A stretch of DNA of 64,000 nt from Apostichopus japonicus (lineage: Eukaryota; Echinodermata; Holothuroidea; Aspidochirotida; Stichopodidae), in the NCBI RefSeq assembly GCF_037975245.1, contig NC_092569.1, positions 4,920,501 to 4,984,500 of the forward strand. Reading direction: 5' to 3'. Position 1 is the first letter of the stretch. Every line of letters starts with the position of its first letter. A program made the translations under genes and the position numbers. The notes below the pieces were generated by a model that ran no database searches, had not been told where the DNA came from, and saw only the letters and a list, made by a program, of their open reading frames with translations. Positions 48,486 through 64,000 of this stretch are shown here, in pieces.

Positions 48486-51400
48486 ATCAGCCTAGAACCA
48501 TCACTGTCGCGTCGAACTAGCGTCGAAATTGTCAATTTAAGCTTCGCAATTAAAATATGCTAACAGCATACACATGCCAGCAATACCCACCTACACACAG
48601 ACATACACACGCATATGCACAACTCCACATACATACACGCACATGCACAAGTCACGCACGCACGCATACACGCACGCACACACACACACACACACATGTG
48701 GACATACGTGCATACGTATGTGGATACATACATATTGACCTTTAAAGAAAATCTGTCCTTGCACAGTTCTAAATGGAAAGAGGTCATTCTGCGTTATGTG
48801 TTTTTTGTTTGTTTGTTTGCGTTTGTTTCTCTATCTGACCGAGGACTTGAACAAAAGAATTCCAGGTTCTCGGTTGTGATTTCTAAAGAATCGTCCTCGG
48901 AAGAATTCTATTGTATGGGGTATTGTTAAGGTTAGGGTACGTGGATTTCAACAATGGAAAATACAATGGGGTCCTCTGTCTGAATGTAATACAAACATGT
49001 GTGTGTGTGTGTTTTGTCAAATTAAAATTTTCGATTATCTTCATTTTATTCAAAGGTACACATTGCCCTCAAATAGTTGTTTAATAAAGTGTTAATTTAC
49101 GCCAAATCATTGTATGTTTTCTTAGTGATTATATGTTAGTTTTGCGGGGAGCTCCTGGCTGGCTGGATGGTACATTTGTGCTTAATTAACCGCAGGAAAA
49201 GTCCAAGCATTTATTAGAGAACCTGAGTGTGGTCAAATGTTTAGGATAATAATTAAAAGAGAAAACTGAATATAGTTCTGGATGGGCATGCCTTGACCCC
49301 AAATACTGCTGTAAAATATTGGCAAGACTTCTCAGACATAACTTAACATTAATGTATATTGTTGTTGTTTTTTAATTTAATTATAAACATTCTGTATTCA
49401 ATAGCGTGTGTTATAATACATTATGTAATAAATGTTGTTAATCAATCCCGTCTTTGTCGCTGATGGAACCATTTATTTATCTTAATGTTACGGTGACTTT
49501 AAAGTAGAGGGGGGTATTTTACTATCTAGACATAGACTTGGGAGCTTTGTAGAAAATACACACAAATGCCAGACAGGCACTAGGCGATAAGTTCTCCATA
49601 ACGGTATAACGAAGATCTATGTGTGTAACTAGTATAGTGCAATAGAGATGGCGGATAACTTGTGCAACCGTCCAGCAGTCTTTATTTTTTCCTCTGAATT
49701 AAAAACAGAATATATTGTAATCTCCAGCGAATTGTTCAAACCTATACAACTGCTACTTTAATGTACCTCTACGCCATCTTACTACCCCACCCCCTTCCCA
49801 TCGCACCCCCCCCCCTAAACTACGTTCTCCAGTTAAAAGACTCCATACGACCGCAATAACGCCCTCATCACAAATTTGGTTCGTTTTCCAGAGGGAAGTA
49901 TTTTTGGTAATATAATTCCTCTTATAGTGCATCGGTACGATCTACTGGATATTTACCACCGCCCCCACACCCCACCCCTGCTAGTTACAAAACCGTCCCG
50001 ACAGTACATCTGTATTGAACAACTATACTTCACATGCGAAGATCTCGGCAGCACGTCGTATCATATATTTAATCATAGTACATGAATTTTTTATCAAACA
50101 CAGACAACACAGTATGCGCTTTGATATCATAGTTTAGACAGATTAACAAGAACAAATGTGTTCTGTAGAGTCGTCATGCCAACTTTGGAAAGAAATTAAA
50201 CCAGCGATCATTTCAAAACTGTCTAAGTACGAGCAAGACAAGTCATGACATCGAACACTCGGACTCGAGCTTGTGTGTCTTTAAACTGTGCGGACCTTGA
50301 ACCAGTGTAATTAGTTAAAACCTGAAAGGTCTGCCGTCAACTTATAACACAACACAGAAATAACCACTAACAATATAACTGTTTATAACGGTAAAACGTT
50401 CAAGCTTATTGAAAAGGACGAATAAACTAAACGAACCCTCAACTGTGTTATAAGTTGGCATGCTTTCAGTATTTTAAATTCTGCCACAGAAATCGCCAAA
50501 TTAGGCTATAGGCTCATCGAACATGTTCCTCGTCGGATAATTGGTCTGGTTAGCAAAGGACCTTGGCATAATAATGAATGATTATACAGTTCTGCGTAAT
50601 TACTTCTACATCATTGTTGTATGCGCCTGCGCGCTACAATATTGGCAATACTGCCTACGTTTGAACGATACCTACGTGACTGGACGTTGAAACTAACGTT
50701 TCATATAATTTCTGTACATTTGCACTTTCAGAGGCTGGCTGCGTAGCCAATTTGTTCTGAGCCTGTCACGGCGCTCACAGGCGCTCTCACTTTGTAGGTA
50801 CTTATAACATCACTGTACTCCCTGGTGTGTTGTCCGCCCCAAAAAATAACACCATCAACGACCGAAAAGTTCTTCCTAATACTGCAAGCACTCCGTGCGC
50901 ACTGCAATACTGCGTATTTGCAGGCAAATGCAGTTCTAGTTGATATAGATATTGCTGGTCACATTTTGTTCCTCAACTTCCGACCAGACCATTGTTTTCA
51001 CACGTTACGTATAAATTGGTTGCGTGTATAAGCTCCATGTACTGTTTCAATCATCAATAAAATCCATTTTTTTTGTGTCAATGTTTATGGTTGGGCAAAA
51101 AAGATAAGACAGTGTTTTTTTTTTTTTTTTAATGGGGAAGTTCAATTTTTCTGCAAGGAAAAATCCGAACTATGTTTGCCGTCAAAGACGATATTTCTTT
51201 TAAGCATCCGTAGTAATGCTTACTATATAGGGGAAACCCATATAGACACCTCGCTACACGGATTTATTGGCATCTCAAAAGTGACAATGTGTACACGCTC
51301 TCACGCAAATATGTTTAATGTGTAGCAAGTAGTATGACAGATATATAATAAATGATTAAAGATATAAACACTCCAGAAAAAAAAGTCCACTTTACACGAC

Positions 51401-51896
51401 CGGTTTCGTCCTTTTCGTAAAACCTGTCAGAAATGATCAGTCCGACGCCAAAGAAGAATAAGCCAGTTTTAATAACATATCTTAAACAGGTCAATTAGAT
51501 ATTCCACTATACATTCTAAAATACTATTTTTCTCAAATCAATCACTAGCAAGATCTATATAAGTCAACGCAAGAACTAACCAATAAATCGTATTGCATTA
51601 TCCTCAGTCTATAAATGTTGTCAATTGCACTGGTGGTTTCCTATTCAAAATCGATTTCTTAATTCCGTGGTGCCTAAGAAGAAGAAAAAATCGTTCTTTT
51701 GATCTACGAATCGTACAAGGCTTAATGAAGGCTTAAAACAGTTGTCAATCAAGCAGATGACGAAAAAGGAAAGAAGTGGTTTAGTCTCGGGTGACAACAA
51801 AACGTGAAATATCAAACACTTTGACGAGCGGATTTTTGGAAGGAAGAGGATTTTATCACGGCTAATTTCTTTAAGTTTCCCAGAGGATATTAAGCC
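48486..51896. other. Intergenic region between the FReD genes
   Basis: I see a CA-rich stretch at 48595-48725, a G/C-poor background and no conserved ORF. A segment at about 51385-51445 (ACCGGTTTCGTCCTTTTCGT and AGAAATGATC) resembles termini of some retroelements, but it has no partner in the window. The promoter of gene B must lie here; I see no certain TATA box. Confidence 0.6.
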
Positions 51897-59679
<7,783 letters not shown>

Positions 59680-59690
<11 letters not shown>

Positions 59691-60315
59691 CTGAAGAAAG
59701 CGGTACCAATATATAACAGGATGGTATCGCAACAGTGATAGCACAGTGTATAGTACAGTGTACAGTAATAGTAACAGTGTACAGGGGTATACGATTAACT
59801 GAATCAATATATAACATCAAAGTATCAATATAGCAGGATGGTTTCGCAACAGTAATAGCACAGTGATATAGCACAGTGTACATTACAGTGTACAGTAATA
59901 GTAACAGTACAGTGGTTCGAGTAACTGAATCAATACATAACATAAGTATCAATATAGCAGGATGGTTTCGCAACAGTGATAGCACAGTGTATAGTACAGT
60001 TTACAGTAATAGTAACAGTGCAGGGGTATACGATTAACTGAATCAATATATAACGTGTCAATATAGCAGGATGGTCTCGCAACAGTGATAGCACAGTGTA
60101 TAGTACAGTTTACAGTAATAGTAACAGTGCAGGGGTATACGATTAACTGAATCAATATATAAAATCAAAGTATCAATATAGCAGGATGGTTTCGCAACAG
60201 TAATAGCACAGTGTATAATACAGTGTACAGTAATAAGGACAGTACAGTGGTACGATTAACTGAATTAAAATAGCATCAAAGTATCAATATAGCAGGATGG
60301 TTTCGCAACAGTATC
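59680..60315 (+). repeat. ~110-120-bp tandem array starting at the gene B stop codon
   Basis: TACGATTAACTGAA, which contains the last two codons and stop of gene B, recurs near 59682, 59788, 60029, 60138 and 60252, with a variant near 59908. Between copies are CAGTGTACAGTAATAGTAAC and ATAGCAGGATGGTTTCGCAA. The array forms most of the probable 3'UTR. Candidate poly(A) signals are ATTAAA at 60339 and AATAAA at 60618. Confidence 0.88.
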
Positions 60316-60629
60316 TTCGGACGATTATGGCATTATGGATTAAAATTGAGGAATTATAAACCTGTTATATGGTCATGGCTTGCCACACGCAGGTTCCGTA
60401 CCTAGCCTGCGTCAAGCAGGTTAAGATTCTGTCATGTATAATTTTAACCATGACAATTTGAAACCGTCGGTAAAAGTGTTAACTTGTTACTCCTATTAAC
60501 AAATTCCGTTAGCACACCCAGTTTTATACAGTCCTTTCATATCACGTTTTCAAAGCACTCATATATATATGACTGTAAGAGAAGTATCAATATTATATTT
60601 CTATAAGATAAAATATAAATAAATGGGTT

Positions 60630-62190
60630 AATACAGGTAGTAGGAATGCTTTGAATCATGGTATTGCATAGGCGAAGGACAATCAAGTACAGTCAGTGGA
60701 ACATAACATTTTCAGCCCCCATTGGCTGGTCATGGAAGGTTGTCACAATCAGTTCATATTTATTTAGGTACTGGCCGTGTTATGTAACTGTGAATTATTA
60801 TCTTTATCAAACTGATAGGAAATGCAAAGAATAGATCATTGTAAAATCGTCGTGAACTTGTTTTTACTATCTTCCCTACTCGACCAGTATCCGGCATTGT
60901 CGTCGCGAGCTATGAGTTGGTAGGGCCGCGTGTTTGTGTTACCGAGGCCTTCTTTTTGAACTTTTCAGTTTTTAGTTTATCACAAAATTATGCTTTTTTT
61001 CCAGGGCCACTCAATTGACCCCGCTTCCCGTGTTGCTTCCCTTCTCAGTCACCCCACCCATTACGTCTCCAAGCATTCAGGCCAGGTCTTTACATTCTTA
61101 ATGGCTTCATTATGAATGTTTAAATCCATTGTCAAGTTGGTAGTTGCTGTCTTCGGGCCTATACCTTCTATTACTTTAACGACGGTTTCGTAACCATGAG
61201 AAATGTATGTTCACCCATGATCCCGTAAAGAAAGAAAATGACGTGTACTGATCAGTTAAGTCGTTTTGAAGAGTTGGCCTTCTTCAAGGCAATGTGGATA
61301 GCAGCGTCCTCTATATTGAAGAATATCTTCAGCGTGATATTAATCAGGGACCGATGGCTTAGTTCTGTATATCAGATGAATAATCTAAAAGCAATATCAA
61401 TGAATGTATCTATCTCGCGTAACTTCCCATCGAACCTTTTCCCCTCCTCTTGCCCAGGATTCTCTCCCACATCTTAACTACCACAAACTTTCTTTTGGCG
61501 TTCAATAGAAGTTGGCGGGAACCAGAGTGATTAAAACAACGTATACGTAGTTTAGTAAGCACCAAAGAACTATAAAGAAGCATTGTCCATACAGTACATC
61601 TGCATAATGAATCATTGCACGATTAACGTAACCCGACACCGTTTATATACATTCGACCACACTACCACCGTACCGGCCATTGAAACACCTACAATCACTA
61701 GCCTAGGTGTTATTCTTATTCAATTGCAAACCCTAGATCCACAAACAAAGGCATGACACCATTCAAGTGCAAGCGTTTCCTTTGAAGCAATGTTGGGTTT
61801 GTTTCATTTGTAGAACGTGAGTTTCTTTGCGCATATTTGTGCTTTCAGTGAAGCAACTGTATGACCAGGTTCCAATCCAACGTTTCCTCGGGCCTAGCTT
61901 GGGAAGCTAGGCCTAACGTTAGTCTAACTAAACAACACACTTACAGAAAGGCCTACACTTACTAGGCTAGGCCTACTGTCAATTAGCAATGGTCATAGAA
62001 ATGTGCTTGAGCTACAGTATGTTAGGGAAATAGAGCCTAATCATGACCATATTGTGGCAAGACCAAGGCTTTTACTTGTATGTTGTTGTTAGGCCTATGA
62101 CTTAATACTACACTTTTTGTAGGCCTACCCTAGTTAGCCTAAGGCTTGTAAAGTTGTACTAGTATTAGGAGGCACTAGTAGCATGGTGAC
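60630..62190. other. Intergenic DNA, no gene seen
   Basis: It contains GGCCTA-rich stretches at 61890-62130 and a few short ORFs without recognisable similarity. Confidence 0.6.
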
Positions 62191-62192
62191 TT

Positions 62193-62642
62193 CGAAGTTC
62201 GGACACTTAAGACTTAAAACACCCCAAAACTAAATCTTCTGGTATAAATCATTTGAAAATATACTTCATATGGTGGGAGAATTTTGTTATAGTACGATAC
62301 ACGGCCAAACTTTCTTTCCTGCAAACTGTTTTCACGTTGTTTTCCAAGAAGATTCTTCGTGATTGTGGAACTGGTATTTCTTTGCTAGAGTATTGCGAAG
62401 TTCGGACACGCAACCCACAGTGTGGCGCTGGTGATAAAATTGGTGGCGCAGTTGCTCTTTCAGTAATTATAACAGACTTCATAGATCTTCGTCATTTTAT
62501 TGACAAATATGTAAGTAATTTCTTGCACACGGGTCATTTTGGAGAGAAAATAACTGTAGCTTCGTACTTTTTGGTGAAATTTGACTCTTCCTGTAGATTT
62601 TCATGGTGAAATCGTGTATTTCTTAGGGTGTCCGAACTTTCG
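62193..62642. mobile_element. Possible MITE with GAAGTTCGGACAC ends
   Basis: CGAAGTTCGGACAC lies at 62193-62206 and GTGTCCGAACTTTC at 62628-62641. An internal GTATTGCGAAGTTCGG (about 62390) has its exact reverse complement near 62649-62665. The 118-codon ORF at 62253-62609 lies inside and is not recognised. The boundaries are tentative. Confidence 0.45.
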
Positions 62643-62987
62643 CAGTATGCCGAACTTCGCAATACTGACTATACTAGTAGTAGTAGTAGGCCTCATAGTA
62701 AAATAGTGTTAAAGGCTTCATAAGTAATTGATGCACCTTCGTAATTGACGCTCCTTCAAATAGTACTAGCAACACAGCAGATATTGCTAGCAACAGACTA
62801 ACGACACAGCAGACAATCTAAACTTTTTGAAGCAGAGTTACATATTTCATGAGATTGAATCCATTTCAGGTATGCCCTGATCAAATTGTGTTTTTTTAGC
62901 TTTAAACACCCTCCCCAAAGTGTTTGTCATCATTCTTGCAAATCACACTGTATCGAAACATTTTCCATCTTCTTTAAAGATTGCAGT

Positions 62988-63773
62988 ATGGATAAAAGGA
63001 AATTTGTTGAGGATGGAGCAACTCCAAAAGCGAAAAGAATACATGTGAAAGCTTCCTCATCTCAGCGGTCCTCTGCAGATGAAAGTGGATTGGATTCATC
63101 ACAGTTACATGATCTTTCATCTTTAGGGGTAAGTGATATTCTCAACACACCATAAGGCAGCAGTTCTACAGACATTTAGGTCCACAATCTAGAACCTTCG
63201 ATGAGGATTGAGCCAAGACCCACCTGACTCGCACCCTTCAGTTTCGCTGCACTAGTAACGCATGGAAGCTAACTATTAGTATGGTCTGAATGTAAAGAAT
63301 GACTTAAATCAATCTCCATCGAATGCTCTCAAAATAGAGCAGGGATTACAAGGACACAATTCCTTTCAAAACCTTTAATCAGACTTAACTTGCATCGAGA
63401 CAGGAAGAATAAGTATTCACATTTTACAGTGAAATAGCAACTATAACTTTTTTGTTTTCTGGGGGGGGGAAGGGCCTTAAATCCCTTTAATTATTTTGGC
63501 TCTGAAGCAGGAGTGCAACTATGTATAGCTTTAAGGGAAATTTAGTCCAACACACCCCCCCCAGGAAAACATCAGGGAGGCCCAGTCTCCCCCCCCCCCC
63601 ACAGTGGCAGACAGAATGTAAAAAATAACACACATATAATTATTGTCATCTCTTACAGAACAATGCTGACCATGGTATAATTGACAGGATTTATCTGAAG
63701 AATTTCATGTGCCATGGAAAACTGGAGTTCAATTTCGGCCCTAACGTGAACTTTGTCGTGGGAAGGAATGGAA
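62988..63773 (+). CDS. SMC6: SMC6, N-terminal part (structural maintenance of chromosomes 6)
   Basis: Two coding exons are visible: 62988-63128 (after a possible acceptor at 62985-62986, implying an intron in the 5'UTR) and 63659-63773. The gene runs on past the window. Exon 1 codes a charged, low-complexity N-terminus ([18 protein letters not shown]). Exon 2 codes [19 protein letters not shown] and [13 protein letters not shown], the characteristic SMC6 head start. The Walker A motif is split: GRNG is coded here, and the phase-1 junction (A|GTAAGT) would give Ser next, as in GxNGSGKS. SMC6 pairs with SMC5 in the nuclear SMC5/6 complex for DNA repair and chromosome segregation. Identity is confident; the upstream non-coding exon is not. 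Confidence 0.92.
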
Positions 63774-64000
63774 GTAAGTGTGTGAGATGGATTAACACAA
63801 TATACTGTAACTTCAAAGAATTTGAAACAGATTTTCTTGGTTGAAAAACAACAGTTTACGATAGGATTCGCATTGTGCTTTCTGTGCTACTTAGCAATTT
63901 AAGATTAGAAAGCATCCACAGATCTATATCTTCAATTTGATATATATAGTGCAACCATTGGCAAAAATGTGATGAAAATATGCAAGAATGTGCACTTCTG

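Noticed and set aside
62253-62609. 118-codon ORF upstream of SMC6
   Set aside because: It lies within the GAAGTTCGGACAC inverted-repeat element, with no recognised domain.

Overview
The window is animal (metazoan) nuclear DNA. It has short exons with GT/AG introns, very abundant microsatellites and minisatellites, tRNA-derived SINEs, MITE-like inverted-repeat elements and a LINE 3' remnant. The gene content is a long EGF/CUB membrane protein, two fibrinogen-related lectin-type genes and SMC6. With the repeat style, this fits a marine invertebrate deuterostome, most plausibly an echinoderm such as a sea cucumber. The species is inference; nothing in the sequence fixes it.

Region 1 (1-36.0 kb, + strand): the 3' part of one very long gene. 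I resolve 40 exons. Thirty-eight encode one EGF domain each, all with phase-1 boundaries. One exon (30054-30446) encodes a CUB domain that lacks every cysteine and carries eight consecutive arginines. The last (35054-35538) encodes a transmembrane helix and a cytoplasmic tail. The 5' end lies upstream of the window. The introns hold minisatellites, three tRNA-derived SINE families, a ~2.8 kb satellite in intron 8, a MITE, and several tandem arrays that copy an exon edge together with its splice site.

Region 2 (36.0-41.0 kb): intergenic, filled with MITE-like elements nested in AT microsatellites and a dispersed repeat that forms a long hairpin.

Region 3 (41.0-59.7 kb, + strand): two tandem paralogous genes for secreted fibrinogen-related (FReD) proteins. 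Gene A is 41047-47948 and gene B is 51897-59690. They share exon order and intron phases: signal peptide; a 66-nt exon coding a KLC..F...FP motif; a Ser/Thr-rich repeat linker; a TIL-type Cys-rich module; a TILa/EGF exon that runs into the FReD; two further FReD exons. The linker is one exon with 11 repeats in gene A. In gene B it is two separate 81-nt exons.

Region 4 (59.7-64.0 kb): a tandem array over the 3' end of gene B, intergenic DNA with a MITE-like element, then the first two coding exons of SMC6 (from 62988), which continue past the window edge. I see no convincing gene on the - strand. All splice sites were placed by eye from reading frame, phase and GT/AG signals; no alignment or expression data were available.
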